Notes: generated by a model not told the origin, from the sequence alone. Shown: positions 36,741 to 46,427, numbered from the stretch's first letter. The stretch: DNA of 64,000 bases from Bacteroidota bacterium (GCA_016787485.1 JAEUUL010000015.1:1-64000); one strand, 5' to 3'. A program made the numbers and translations.

Positions 36741-37295
36741 ATGAAGAAATTGATTTTTGCCGCAGCGGTATTGCTGCTGAGTGTAAGTGCCGCAAGCGGC
36801 CAGGCCCAAAAGATTGCCTTTGTAAACATACAGTCTATCATAGACACGCTGCCAGACAAGGATACTGCGGAGAAAAAACTGGCAGCCATTGCCTACTCCT
36901 ATGACGAGCAGTTGCAGCAATTGCAAATGGAGATTGAAGCCAAACAGAAGGAGTATGAGAAAATTTCCCGCGAAACCCCGGTTTCACAAATCAAGCTGGA
37001 ATTGGTTAAAAACAAGTATGAACAACTGACCAATGAATACAAACGTACAGAAGAACTGGGCAGTCAGGATGTGCAGATGCAAAGAGCCAATCTGCTGAAA
37101 CCTATATTGGATGATGTGAAGAAAGCAATTGCTGAGGTTGCCAAAGCCAAAGGGTACTCCCATGTGGTAGACAACAGTGCGGGAATCGTGCTATACTCTG
37201 CCAATACCAGCGATGACATTACCAATCTGGTGATTTCGGGCATGCTGGCAAAAGTAAAAACAGCCCCCAAAGCTCCGGCCACACCGGGTAAGTAA
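36741..37295 (+). CDS. OmpH/Skp-family periplasmic chaperone, copy 2
   Basis: A 184-residue paralogue of the preceding gene: signal peptide, then KIAFVNIQSIIDTLPDKD, then a coiled coil to residue ~130 and a C-terminal SHVVDNSAGIVLYSA strand. The two share layout but differ in sequence, so the duplication is old. Tandem Skp copies are common in Bacteroidota. A terminator follows directly. Confidence 0.9.
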   Translation: MKKLIFAAAVLLLSVSAASGQAQKIAFVNIQSIIDTLPDKDTAEKKLAAIAYSYDEQLQQLQMEIEAKQKEYEKISRETPVSQIKLELVKNKYEQLTNEYKRTEELGSQDVQMQRANLLKPILDDVKKAIAEVAKAKGYSHVVDNSAGIVLYSANTSDDITNLVISGMLAKVKTAPKAPATPGK

Positions 37296-37317
37296 AAGAT
37301 AAAACAATGATAGAAAA

Positions 37318-37347
37318 AGTCCGGCCGGGTAGGCCGGGCTTTTTTTT
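37318..37347 (+). terminator. Intrinsic terminator after the skp pair
   Basis: AGTCCGGCC (37318-37326) pairs with GGCCGGGCT (37332-37340) with one G-T wobble and a five-base loop, followed by seven T residues. Confidence 0.85.
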
Positions 37348-37376
37348 ATTGCAGCACGGCTGTTCCTTTGCAAAGC

Positions 37377-38201
37377 ATGTCAGGCCCCATAGGTGTTTTT
37401 GACTCCGGGTACGGTGGACTCACTGTGCTAAAGGAGTTTGTGCAGCGTATGCCGCACTGGGATTACCTGTATTTGGGCGACAACGCGCGGGCACCGTATG
37501 GTCCGCGTTCCTTTGAGTCTGTATATGAGTATACCCTGGAATGCGTGGAGTGGTTGTTCGGTCAGGGTTGCCCGCTGGTGATTCTGGCCTGCAACACGGC
37601 CTCGGCCAAGGCACTGAGGACCATACAACAGAAAGACCTGCCCGGCATGGACCCCGCTTTGCGTGTTCTGGGTGTCATACGTCCCACTACAGAGGTTATT
37701 GGCAATTATTCGGCAACGGGCAATGTAGGTATACTCGGCACAGCAGGCACTGTCATTTCAGGTTCCTATCCCATTGAGATTGAACGTTTTTTCCCGGGCA
37801 CCAGGGTGTATCAGGAGGCCTGCCCCATGTGGGTGCCACTGGTGGAAAATGACGAATACGACAAACCGGGCGCCGACTATTTTGTGCAGCAGCACCTGAC
37901 TACGCTGTTGGCTCAGGGCAATATCGATACCTTGTTGCTGGCTTGTACCCATTACCCGCTGCTTTTGCCCAAAATAAAGCAATACATACCAGATGGTATT
38001 CAAGTGCTTTCCCAGGGCTCGCTTGTGGCGGAGAGCCTGAAAGGATATTTGGAACGGCATCCGGAAATGGAGGCAAAACTGAGCAGAAACGCGAGTCAAA
38101 CCTTTGTTACTACGGATAGTACAACTGATTTTGACACACATGCTTCCCGGTTTTTTGGCCGTCCCGTGCATTCGGTTCACCTGGATTTGAGTGCCGGATA
38201 A
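37377..38201 (+). CDS. murI: Glutamate racemase
   Basis: A 274-residue cytoplasmic enzyme that makes D-glutamate for peptidoglycan. Asp9-Ser10 (FDSGYGGLTVL), the first catalytic Cys72 (ACNTAS) and the second Cys190 (LACTHYPLLLP) are present. The ATG at 37377 is preferred to an in-frame TTG nine bases earlier. It begins a run of convergent-free plus-strand genes with uvrC. Confidence 0.95.
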   Translation: MSGPIGVFDSGYGGLTVLKEFVQRMPHWDYLYLGDNARAPYGPRSFESVYEYTLECVEWLFGQGCPLVILACNTASAKALRTIQQKDLPGMDPALRVLGVIRPTTEVIGNYSATGNVGILGTAGTVISGSYPIEIERFFPGTRVYQEACPMWVPLVENDEYDKPGADYFVQQHLTTLLAQGNIDTLLLACTHYPLLLPKIKQYIPDGIQVLSQGSLVAESLKGYLERHPEMEAKLSRNASQTFVTTDSTTDFDTHASRFFGRPVHSVHLDLSAG

Positions 38202-38216
38202 ATTCCAAGAATCTGC

Positions 38217-40031
38217 ATGGCGCCCGAGCAATTGAAGAAAACCCTGCGAATGCTGCCCGATAAACCCGGGGTATACAAGTATTTCGATAAAGAAGGAACC
38301 ATTATTTATGTGGGAAAAGCCCGCAGCCTTAAAAAACGGGTGAGCAGCTACTTTAACAAGCAGGTGCATGAAAACCGGAAAACCGCTGTACTTGTAAACC
38401 GGATTGAGAATATTGATTTTACCGTGGTGGATACAGAAATGGATGCACTATTGCTGGAAAACAGCCTCATCAAGGAGTTTCAGCCTCGGTACAACATCAA
38501 CCTGAAGGACGATAAGAGTTATCCTTTTATTCGTGTGACCAAAGACCGGTTTCCCAAGGTATTTGCCATGCGCAATCCCGTAAAGGATGGCAGTGAATAT
38601 TTTGGCCCATATGCTTCACCCCGGGTGATGCACACGGTGCTGGAACTGATTAAAAAACTGTACCCTACCCGCAATTGCAACCTGTTGCTGACCCCGGAAA
38701 ATATAGAAGCCGGTAAATTCAGGATTTGCCTGGAATACCAGATAGGAAATTGCAAGGGTCCCTGTGAAGGCAGACAAACAGAAGAGGATTACAATGAAAG
38801 CATCCGGCAGATACGGCATTTGTTAAAGGGAAATCTCAGTGAAGTGCGAAAGCACCTGAAGGAGCATATGCAGGAATGTGCAGGGCACCTGCAGTTTGAA
38901 CTGGCTCAGCAGTTTAAGGAAAAGCTGGATTTGCTGGAAAAATATCAGGCCCGCAGTTCGGTGGTGAGCCAGAGTGTGGGAAATGTGGATGTGATTTCTG
39001 TAAGCAGCACCGATAAAGTAGCTTTCGTGAATTTTCTGCGGGTCGCGAACGGATTGATTATCACCACGCGCAACATGGAATTTCGCAAAAAACTGGACGA
39101 AACCGATGCAGAAATCCTGCAGGCCGCATTGGGTGAAACACGGGCGACATATGGATCTGTTGGGTTCAACGAAGTGGTGGTGCCATTCGAATTGGAAATA
39201 GGAGAAGAGGAAAGCCTGCGCTTTACAGTGCCTAAAGCTGGAGAGAAAAGAAAACTGCTGGATCTAAGCCTGAAAAACGCTACCCTTTTCCGCCGTGAAA
39301 AATTGGAGCAATATGAAAAGCTGAATCCGGAAGTGCGTGTGGACCGGTTGATGGAGCAAATGAAAACCGACCTGAAACTCCAGGAGCAGCCGCGTCATAT
39401 GGAGTGTTTTGACAACAGCAATTTTCACGGAGATTACCCCGTTTCGGCCTGTGTGGTGTTTGTAGATGGCAAACCTGCCCGGAGTGAATACCGGCATTTC
39501 AACGTAAAAACCGTAGTGGGGCCCGATGATTTTGCCACCATGAAAGAAGTGATTACGCGCAGATACAGTCGTCAGGTTGAAGAAGGCAAACCCCTGCCTC
39601 AACTCATTGTGATAGACGGCGGTAAAGGACAGCTGGGTGCGGCTGTAGAGGCGCTGGGGGAGTTGGGGCTATACGGGAAACTTGCAGTGGTGGGTATCGC
39701 CAAACGGTTGGAGGAAATCTATTATCCCGGCGACCCTCTGCCCCTGTATATCGACAAAAAGAGTGAGTCGCTGAAAATCATTCAGCAAATGCGGGATGAA
39801 GCCCACCGGTTTGGTATCACACACCACCGCAAGCGCCGCGACAAAGGCACGCTGAAAACCGAACTAACTGAAATTGAAGGTATAGGCAGCGAAACTGCCC
39901 GTAAATTGTTATCGTCTTTTAAGTCCATGAAGAAAATAAGGGAAGCCAGCCTTGAGTCCCTTGCGGAAGTGGTGGGGGAGTCCCGCGCCAAAGCCATTCA
40001 ACAGTATTTTAACGGAGATGGAATCAGCTGA
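38217..40031 (+). CDS. uvrC: Excinuclease ABC subunit C
   Basis: A 604-residue nucleotide excision repair nuclease that makes both incisions. The GIY-YIG domain is at residues ~15-95 (GVYKYFDKEGTIIYVGKA), the UVR motif near ~205-240 binds UvrB, the RNase H-like second nuclease follows (ECFDNSNFHGDYPV with Asp), and the C-terminal helix-hairpin-helix pair is at ~550-600 (LTEIEGIGSETARKLL). It starts 15 bases after murI, and overlaps pabB by 14 bases. Confidence 0.96.
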   Translation: MAPEQLKKTLRMLPDKPGVYKYFDKEGTIIYVGKARSLKKRVSSYFNKQVHENRKTAVLVNRIENIDFTVVDTEMDALLLENSLIKEFQPRYNINLKDDKSYPFIRVTKDRFPKVFAMRNPVKDGSEYFGPYASPRVMHTVLELIKKLYPTRNCNLLLTPENIEAGKFRICLEYQIGNCKGPCEGRQTEEDYNESIRQIRHLLKGNLSEVRKHLKEHMQECAGHLQFELAQQFKEKLDLLEKYQARSSVVSQSVGNVDVISVSSTDKVAFVNFLRVANGLIITTRNMEFRKKLDETDAEILQAALGETRATYGSVGFNEVVVPFELEIGEEESLRFTVPKAGEKRKLLDLSLKNATLFRREKLEQYEKLNPEVRVDRLMEQMKTDLKLQEQPRHMECFDNSNFHGDYPVSACVVFVDGKPARSEYRHFNVKTVVGPDDFATMKEVITRRYSRQVEEGKPLPQLIVIDGGKGQLGAAVEALGELGLYGKLAVVGIAKRLEEIYYPGDPLPLYIDKKSESLKIIQQMRDEAHRFGITHHRKRRDKGTLKTELTEIEGIGSETARKLLSSFKSMKKIREASLESLAEVVGESRAKAIQQYFNGDGIS

Positions 40032-41217
40032 AATTTCAGGCAGATTGCTGGCATATGCCCGCAATTTTGACCATGCTGCCATATTGCACAGCCACTCATT
40101 TCCGGATCCTTATGGTCGTTGGGAATGGCTGGCTGGCTTTGGGGTTGCTGAAGCATTCACACAGCCCGGAGAAGTAGAAGCATCAGGGACCCTGAAATTC
40201 GGTTTTATCAGTTACGACCTTAAAAACCAATACGAAAAACTCAGCAGCAAACACGATGCAGCGGTTGCGGTGCCGGATTTCTGGTTTTTTGAACCCCGGC
40301 AATGGATAGGAAAATTGCGAAATGGTGAAATCTGTGGCAACCTGGCATTGCATGCCTTACCCGCCGCAGAGAAGGATGCATTACCTACATGTCAACCCAT
40401 TCACTGGCAGGCATGCACGGGCAGAGAGCAATATCTCCATTCCGTTGCCCGGATCAGAGAATGTATTGCCGCCGGTGATTTTTACGAAATGAACCACTGT
40501 ATTCAATTTGAGGCCGAAACGGAGCTTGATCCTTTTACAGCTTTTAGCAGGTTGCAGATGACCGCGCCGGCTCCATTCAGTGCCTTTTATAAGTTTGGAG
40601 GGAAATACCTGCTTTGCAGCAGTCCGGAAAGGTTCCTCCGCAAACAGGGCGAGTGGCTCATAAGTCAACCCATCAAAGGCACACGGAGGAGGCAACCCAC
40701 GCGTGAAGCGGATATGCAGGCGGTGGCCGAATTGTACAACAGCCAGAAAGAAAGGGCAGAGAATACCATGATTGTGGATTTGGTCAGAAATGACCTTTCT
40801 CATGTTTGCCGCAATGGCAGTGTTACCGTTCCGGAATTATGCGGAATTCACAGTTTCAGCCATGTGCATCAGATGATCTCTACGGTTACCGGCAGGTTAT
40901 TGCCTGGAAAGAGCCTGAATGATATTCTGGCTGCCTCTTTTCCCATGGGCAGTATGACCGGTGCGCCCAAGATCGAAGTAATGCAGGACACCGAACGGTT
41001 TGAGAATTTCAGGCGAGGCTGGTACAGTGGTTCTGCAGGGTACTGGGAAAACGGCGATTTCGACCTCAATGTGGTTATTCGCAGCCTGCAATATGACCAG
41101 GCATTGCAAAAACTGGTTTACAATGTGGGTTCTGCCATTACGTACGACAGTGTGGCGGAAGAAGAATTTCAGGAGTGTATGGACAAGGCAGCAGGAATTC
41201 TGGCCGCCTTGCAATGA
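40018..41217 (+). CDS. pabB: Aminodeoxychorismate synthase component I
   Basis: A 399-residue chorismate-binding enzyme that makes 4-amino-4-deoxychorismate for folate. The catalytic core shows PIKGTRRRQPT, ENTMIVDLVRNDLSHV, and the GSMTGAPK active-site motif, then SGSAGYWENGDFDLNVVIRS. It lacks the N-terminal tryptophan-binding LLES motif of TrpE, which favours PabB. The start at 40018 lies within the uvrC tail. No pabA or pabC partner is adjacent, so the glutaminase subunit is elsewhere. Confidence 0.88.
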   Translation: MESAEISGRLLAYARNFDHAAILHSHSFPDPYGRWEWLAGFGVAEAFTQPGEVEASGTLKFGFISYDLKNQYEKLSSKHDAAVAVPDFWFFEPRQWIGKLRNGEICGNLALHALPAAEKDALPTCQPIHWQACTGREQYLHSVARIRECIAAGDFYEMNHCIQFEAETELDPFTAFSRLQMTAPAPFSAFYKFGGKYLLCSSPERFLRKQGEWLISQPIKGTRRRQPTREADMQAVAELYNSQKERAENTMIVDLVRNDLSHVCRNGSVTVPELCGIHSFSHVHQMISTVTGRLLPGKSLNDILAASFPMGSMTGAPKIEVMQDTERFENFRRGWYSGSAGYWENGDFDLNVVIRSLQYDQALQKLVYNVGSAITYDSVAEEEFQECMDKAAGILAALQ

Positions 41218-41218
41218 T

Positions 41219-41908
41219 TTAAACTACGTCGAATTTATATCCTACCCCTTTTACGGTAAAGATGTATTTTTCGTCCAGTTTTTCGCGGATTTTGCGCACA
41301 TGTACGTCAATGGTGCGGTCAACAACAAGCACTTCATTGCCCCATACATTCTCAAGTATTTCATCCCGGCTGAAAACACGGCCAGGTCTCGAAGCCAGAA
41401 AGGCCAGCAGTTCGAATTCCTTGCGGGGAAACTGCATGGATTTGCCATTGTACTCCACAACAAATTTTTCCCGGTTGATTTTGAGATTGCCAAAATCCAT
41501 GGTTTCTGAAGTGGGTTGCTGTATGGCATTCCTGCGCCGCAGAATGGCTTTCAACCGGCTTAACAGCACACGCGGACGAATGGGTTTACTGATATAATCG
41601 TCTGCACCGGCTTCAAAACCGGCCAATTCAGCAAATTCCTCGCTGCGCGCCGTGAGAAATACGATAGCAATGCCTTTAGTTTCAGGGTCTTCTTTCAATT
41701 GACGGCAGGCTTCCATTCCATCCATTACCGGCATCATCACGTCCATCAATATCAATTCGGGGTGTATGCGCCGGGCTTGTTCCAGCGCCTGGGCACCATT
41801 TGCGGCCACATGAACTTCAAACCCTTCCTTGTTCAGCGTATGCCGTATGATTTCCAGGATGTCCTGTTCATCGTCAACTACGAGAATCTTTGGCATTTGC
41901 TTCATCAT
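41219..41908 (-). CDS. OmpR/PhoB-family response regulator
   Basis: A 229-residue two-component regulator. The receiver domain (residues ~5-120) has the acidic pocket VVDDE, the phospho-Asp in LILMDVMMPVMDG and the conserved Lys in YISKPI. A winged-helix DNA-binding domain follows (~130-229), with VWGNEVLVVDRTIDVHVRKIREKL and GVGYKFDVV. The start is one of several in-frame codons (GTG 41911, ATG 41908, ATG 41905, ATG 41896). A minus-strand -7 box (TAGCTTTG, 41916-41923) ends seven bases before the ATG at 41908, so the mRNA is near-leaderless. No histidine kinase is adjacent; it is an orphan in this window. Confidence 0.93.
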   Translation of the reverse strand: MMKQMPKILVVDDEQDILEIIRHTLNKEGFEVHVAANGAQALEQARRIHPELILMDVMMPVMDGMEACRQLKEDPETKGIAIVFLTARSEEFAELAGFEAGADDYISKPIRPRVLLSRLKAILRRRNAIQQPTSETMDFGNLKINREKFVVEYNGKSMQFPRKEFELLAFLASRPGRVFSRDEILENVWGNEVLVVDRTIDVHVRKIREKLDEKYIFTVKGVGYKFDVV

Positions 41909-42004
41909 CACGTTACAAAGCTATCACCGCCTTGTTACCCGTGCTTGAATGCAATATTAAGTTAATATTACCCTGTTCCGTGTGACAGGGGTCATGAAAC
42001 GGAG

Positions 42005-43213
42005 TTATTTGCCCAGCAATTCTTCCAGTTTGGCTTGCAATTGCTCACCACGCAGGCCTTTGGCAATAATCTTGCCTTCCTTGTCCAGCAAATAGGTGGC
42101 AGGTATAGATTTCACCTGATACAATTTTGCCGCACTGCTGCCCCATCCGCCCAAATCACTTACATGGTACCAGGTAAGACTGTCTTTGGCTATGGCCGAT
42201 CTCCATTTTCCAGCATCGTCGTCCAGAGAAACGCCATACACTTCAAATCCTTTGGGATGAAATTTCTTGTACAGATTCACATTAAAAGGATTTTCCCTGC
42301 GGCAGGGACCACACCAGGAAGCCCAGAAATCTATCAATACGTATTTGCCTTTCAGGCTGCTCAGTGCGAGGGTTTTGCCATCCGGCTGACTCAGGTTGAT
42401 TTCCGGAGCCACGGCACCTATACCTATGCGTTTTTCGGTCTCGTACCTGGCTGTCAGATCACGGGTGTACTGCGAGTTTGGGTTTAACGCCCTGGCCGAT
42501 TCCACACCTTTGGCAAACATTTCAACATCCGGGCTTTCCAGCAGTCCGAACATGAGGATGAAATAGGGAATAAACGATTTTTTGCGGCTCACAGAAAACT
42601 CACGTATATTTTTGGTTCTCTCTGCCAGCAGGCCATAGTATTGTTTTTGCAGCGCTTCTGCCTGCTGATAACCTTCGGCTGTATTTGGAATGGTTTGAGC
42701 CTGTTGCTCCAAACGTTGCAGTTGCAGTCCGTAACTGGTATTCAAGTCCATCAGTTCTTTTAGTTCGCTGCTGGCTTCTATGCCTTTACCTTCCAGGCTG
42801 TAACGCATGGATGCGCCTTCGCCATCGATCTGCAGGCGGGCCTGGGTATTGTTGTCCACAGCCAGCAACAGACTGCCTGTTTCCGACCATTGCAACTGGC
42901 AAAACAGCATTTCCTTCAGGTTGCCCTTAATCACAAAATCACCTTTGGCATCTGTGCGTGCGCTGTCGATCATCACCAGGTTTTCCGGGCGTACTTCAAA
43001 CAATACCACCAGATTGTTGGGTTTGTTTTTGATATTTCCCTTCACTTCATAGCCCGCATTCACCTTTTCCAGGGAGCTTTCACTGGGTGTAAGCAGGTTG
43101 TTCAGCCAACCTGAAAAACGGTTGCCGGCATCGCCGGCATTCAATCGGGTGCAGGCGCCGAGAGTGGCGGTAAGTGCTATGATGGCCGCAGAAAAGCGTA
43201 ACATTCGAATCAT
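42005..43213 (-). CDS. Thioredoxin-fold lipoprotein (TlpA/ResA-like) with DUF4369 domain
   Basis: A 402-residue lipoprotein (lipobox LGAC, Cys21). The N-terminal ~220 residues match the DUF4369 type of Bacteroidota, with the VKGNIKNKPNN and DFVIKG segments. A thioredoxin domain follows (about 265-402) with the active site WASWCGPCRRE. It is probably a periplasmic disulfide reductase or oxidoreductase. A TTACTTTG box is nine bases upstream of the 43213 start; an ATG at 43204 is an alternative. Confidence 0.9.
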   Translation of the reverse strand: MIRMLRFSAAIIALTATLGACTRLNAGDAGNRFSGWLNNLLTPSESSLEKVNAGYEVKGNIKNKPNNLVVLFEVRPENLVMIDSARTDAKGDFVIKGNLKEMLFCQLQWSETGSLLLAVDNNTQARLQIDGEGASMRYSLEGKGIEASSELKELMDLNTSYGLQLQRLEQQAQTIPNTAEGYQQAEALQKQYYGLLAERTKNIREFSVSRKKSFIPYFILMFGLLESPDVEMFAKGVESARALNPNSQYTRDLTARYETEKRIGIGAVAPEINLSQPDGKTLALSSLKGKYVLIDFWASWCGPCRRENPFNVNLYKKFHPKGFEVYGVSLDDDAGKWRSAIAKDSLTWYHVSDLGGWGSSAAKLYQVKSIPATYLLDKEGKIIAKGLRGEQLQAKLEELLGK

Positions 43214-43268
43214 TTGGAATTACAAAGTAACAAAAACCGGCCCAAACTTTTCAACCGGCGTTGGTTGT

Positions 43269-43955
43269 TTATAGGACGTTGTTTTCAGTCCCGGGGTTGC
43301 CTGCCTGAACCAATAATGGGGAAATGGCATTTTCAAGCCGGTAATCGCCTATGCGCGTGCGAACCAGTTTGCTCAGGTGACCAAGTGTCCCAAGTGCTTT
43401 CGCAAAGTCATGCGCAAGTGAACGGATGTAGGTGCCCTTGCTGCACACCACCCTGAAATGCAGTTCATTTCCAGCTATTTTTTCAATGTCAAACCGATAA
43501 ATGTGTGTGGGTCTGAGTTTCATTTCGTGGGACTGGCCGCTGCGGGCTATTTCATAGGCGCGTTTGCCACTCACTTTAATGGCGGAGTACAGCGGTGGTG
43601 CCTGCATGATTTCCCCGCGAAAAGCAGGCAAGGTTTGTTCTATGAGTTCTGGTGTTACAAATTCCCAGGGTTTGTGTTCATCGGGTTCTGTCTCCAGATC
43701 AAAACTGGGGGTGCTGCTTCCCAGTGTGATTATACCGGTATATTCTTTTTCTGCAGCCTGTATTTCTTCAATTTTCCGGGTGCTGCCTTCTGTGCAAACG
43801 ATGAGCAAGCCGGTTGCCAGCGGGTCCAGCGTGCCGGCATGACCCACCCGCCGGGCTTTTAGTGTGTATTTTATTTTTTTTACTGCCTGAAAACTGGTCC
43901 AGCCAAGCGGTTTGTCGATAAGGAGTATTTCTCCCGGTGGCCTGGGCGTGCTCAC
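43269..43955 (-). CDS. truB: tRNA pseudouridine-55 synthase
   Basis: A 228-residue enzyme that makes pseudouridine 55 in the T-arm of tRNAs. Catalytic Asp44 lies in GHAGTLDPLATGLL, and LIDKPLGWTSF and the later YSAIKVSGKRAYE motif fit the family. It lacks the C-terminal PUA domain, as do many Bacteroidota TruB. Its start overlaps the stop of the upstream T9SS cargo gene by four bases. Confidence 0.95.
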   Translation of the reverse strand: MSTPRPPGEILLIDKPLGWTSFQAVKKIKYTLKARRVGHAGTLDPLATGLLIVCTEGSTRKIEEIQAAEKEYTGIITLGSSTPSFDLETEPDEHKPWEFVTPELIEQTLPAFRGEIMQAPPLYSAIKVSGKRAYEIARSGQSHEMKLRPTHIYRFDIEKIAGNELHFRVVCSKGTYIRSLAHDFAKALGTLGHLSKLVRTRIGDYRLENAISPLLVQAGNPGTENNVL

Positions 43956-45844
43956 TCAAATACCACCTTTTGTGAAAGTGCTTTTTGCCCTTCAGGGTTT
44001 CTCAGTACCAATTGGTAAACACCATTGGCCACATCATTGGCATGAAGCCTGAATAAATTGGTGCCCGCTTCCAGGTCGAACGGTTGCTCATCCCGTACCC
44101 GGTTGCCTGCCATATCGGTCAGATACACCAGGTATCTGCCGGGTTGTGTGAGTTTAATTTCAATCAGCATGTCCTGCTGTTGCAACGCCGGATTGGGGAA
44201 TACCCTCACATCCTCCACCGGTTGATTCAGTACCTTGTCGTTGACTTTGATGCGGGCTACCCAGGCAAACATACTTTGCTGTTTGCCGTAGGAACCAACC
44301 ATATAAAATACTCCGGGCTCGTTGTATTTGGGCTGTATGCCTTCATAGTCGCCCCAACGCTGTTCGCCCTTGGGTATATACGTGTAATAAATCAGGCTCT
44401 GTCCGGTTTTTACCTTTACTATGTCGCTGTATTCCCCATACCGGTTGTGGTAAAGTACTGCGGTACCCGGGTAATGCCAGGGACTGCTGTAAACCATGGC
44501 AATGATTGTGCTTGGGTCATTTGCACTTTTCCCGGCAGCACAAATGGCCGGGTAACCCATATCCAGACTGTCATCGGTTATCATTCTTGCCTCTATGCGG
44601 GGGCTGCTGCTGATATTGTATATGGTATTATGGGTAAGGTGTGCCTGATATGTGCCGAAGTTGATGCTGTTCTGCAGGTATTGAATGGTGTTGCCCAGTC
44701 GCAGCGCGGTAAGCACCCGGCAGTCGTTGGTGCGCAGCTTGTAACTGGTGTCGGGCTGCAGGGCACTCGGCGGAAACCCATATTTCATGGGTGATTTCAG
44801 TTGCTGCAATTCCAGATTTGCATTTCCACTGCGCTGGGTATTGGTTACGCGCAGCAAAAACACCGTATCATTGATTTTATCAATGGGCCTTACGCTGATA
44901 AAGTAATTGTCAGTTCCGTCCGGCATAGGGCCGTTCTGTATAGCGCAAATGCTGCGCAATGATTTGCCTTTGTATTTGATGTTGCTGTAGAAATTCTTGT
45001 GAAGTGTGTCGCCATTGTAACCGTCCTGTTTATTGATTTGCCAGATAATGGCCTCGGTGAACCCCTCTTCCCAGGAGGCGCCCACACCTATAAGATTAAC
45101 TGTAAAAAACAGGTCGGTACGGTTGTGGGCCACGATGGGATAATCACTCCATATACTGTCTTTGGTGGGTTTGCCGGGTATGGCATACACATTCCATGGG
45201 TCCAGGGGATTGCTGCTGCTGCTGAATCCTACAATGATTTTGCTGGTTTTATCCGTGGTACCCTCCATAAACAAAACGATATAGCGGTCGGTAAACGGGT
45301 CGTACAGCACACGGGGGTCAAATACGCGGTTTAGCTGGGGTATGGGCTTCACCTGTTTATTGGGCAAATTGATAAAATTCTCCAGGCTCCATCCTTTGAT
45401 TTGCTTGCCGCTGGCATCGTAGGCGCGGATTACGGTGTTCATCACTGAGATAAATTTGCCATCGTTCCCTACCGCCACATGGTTGTCGTTGGGGGTACCA
45501 CCGCCCTGGGAGCCATCCCACCCCCCTTCAATCACTCCGTTAAGCGATGCAGCGGGAGTGGGGTTGCCGGTAAGATTGCCACGTTTTTTTACATTGCGCT
45601 GGTTGTATGCACTGCGTTCTGCATCCACCTTGCGCCGCATGCTGCTGCTGCCGGCAGCCGGTTCGGGCATTTCCACACCAGCCTGCTCTATCCATGTTTC
45701 TTTCACATCCGCAGGATTGAAAACGTGCATCCGCGCGGTTTTCAGGTTGCGTTGTATCTCCGGGGTGCTGAAACCCTTCTGCGCCTGAATGGAACCTGCT
45801 GCAAAAAACGCAAGCACGGTCGTCCAATTCGCCTTTGTACTCAT
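43952..45844 (-). CDS. T9SS type A cargo protein
   Basis: A 630-residue secreted protein with a signal peptide (TTVLAFFAAGSIQAQ). Residues ~100-540 contain repeated beta-strand segments with Asp-rich turns (FDPRVLYDPFTDRYIVLF; SNPLDPWNVYAIPG) suggesting a propeller-like or exo-alpha-sialidase-like fold, though no catalytic residues are evident. The C-terminal ~80 residues form a type A sorting domain (VRVFPNPALQQQ, then ANGVYQLVLRN). It is coupled by four bases to truB, an unusual combination of surface cargo and tRNA-modifying enzyme. It looks like the first gene of that unit. Confidence 0.83.
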   Translation of the reverse strand: MSTKANWTTVLAFFAAGSIQAQKGFSTPEIQRNLKTARMHVFNPADVKETWIEQAGVEMPEPAAGSSSMRRKVDAERSAYNQRNVKKRGNLTGNPTPAASLNGVIEGGWDGSQGGGTPNDNHVAVGNDGKFISVMNTVIRAYDASGKQIKGWSLENFINLPNKQVKPIPQLNRVFDPRVLYDPFTDRYIVLFMEGTTDKTSKIIVGFSSSSNPLDPWNVYAIPGKPTKDSIWSDYPIVAHNRTDLFFTVNLIGVGASWEEGFTEAIIWQINKQDGYNGDTLHKNFYSNIKYKGKSLRSICAIQNGPMPDGTDNYFISVRPIDKINDTVFLLRVTNTQRSGNANLELQQLKSPMKYGFPPSALQPDTSYKLRTNDCRVLTALRLGNTIQYLQNSINFGTYQAHLTHNTIYNISSSPRIEARMITDDSLDMGYPAICAAGKSANDPSTIIAMVYSSPWHYPGTAVLYHNRYGEYSDIVKVKTGQSLIYYTYIPKGEQRWGDYEGIQPKYNEPGVFYMVGSYGKQQSMFAWVARIKVNDKVLNQPVEDVRVFPNPALQQQDMLIEIKLTQPGRYLVYLTDMAGNRVRDEQPFDLEAGTNLFRLHANDVANGVYQLVLRNPEGQKALSQKVVFE

Positions 45845-45971
45845 TTATGCAAAGTTCGGGAAAATGCAGGGGATTTTGTGGGGAATAACAGTCATTTCAG
45901 TAGATTCCTTCTATAATTTAAACCTTTAACTTTTGAATGCATCTTATTAACACAATCAATAATACAATCCT

Positions 45972-46364
45972 ATGAAACGCATGAAATGGTTATTCGTCTT
46001 ACCCGCACTGATGCTGTGTGCTTTTATGGCTGCGCCGGGTCCCCGCTGGGAGTTGCTGGGCTCACGGGTAGTAAACTACAGCCTGGATCACGATGAAATT
46101 CTGGTAACCGGGGCTGAAGGGAAATTTGATGCCGTAAAAATCAAGGTACTTCGCGCACCCCTGAATATGCGCAGGGTGGTGGTGCATTTTGCAAACGGAA
46201 CAGAGCAGGATTTGGCTATACGGGATAACTTCCGTGCAGGCAGTGAAAGCCGGGTGATAGACCTGACAGGAAATGACCGTATAATCCGGCGCATCAGCCT
46301 CTGGTACGATACCAAAAACGCTTCACGGAAAAAGGCGCTGGTGGAAGTCTGGGGCCGGCATTGA
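45972..46364 (+). CDS. Secreted DUF2541-like protein
   Basis: A 130-residue protein with a signal peptide (WLFVLPALMLCAFMAAP). The mature part has WELLGSRVVNYSLDHDEILV, VVHFANGTEQDLAI and SRVIDLTGNDRIIRRISLWYD, which resemble the periplasmic DUF2541 family. The function is unknown. It ends close to a hairpin that probably terminates the convergent T9SS gene. Confidence 0.75.
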   Translation: MKRMKWLFVLPALMLCAFMAAPGPRWELLGSRVVNYSLDHDEILVTGAEGKFDAVKIKVLRAPLNMRRVVVHFANGTEQDLAIRDNFRAGSESRVIDLTGNDRIIRRISLWYDTKNASRKKALVEVWGRH

Positions 46365-46397
46365 TGATGAGCCGGATTTAACATTGACCTAAAAAAA

Positions 46398-46427
46398 GAA
46401 AGAAGCGCCACAGGGGACACTTCTTTC
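46398..46427 (-). terminator. Intrinsic terminator of the FN3-containing T9SS gene
   Basis: Read on the minus strand, GAAAGAAG and CTTCTTTC (46398-46405 and 46420-46427) form an 8-bp stem with a 14-base loop, followed by seven T residues. Confidence 0.65.

Noticed and set aside
40018-41217. Anthranilate synthase TrpE as the identity of the chorismate enzyme
   Set aside because: It lacks the N-terminal tryptophan-binding LLES motif and no trp genes are nearby, so PabB is preferred.
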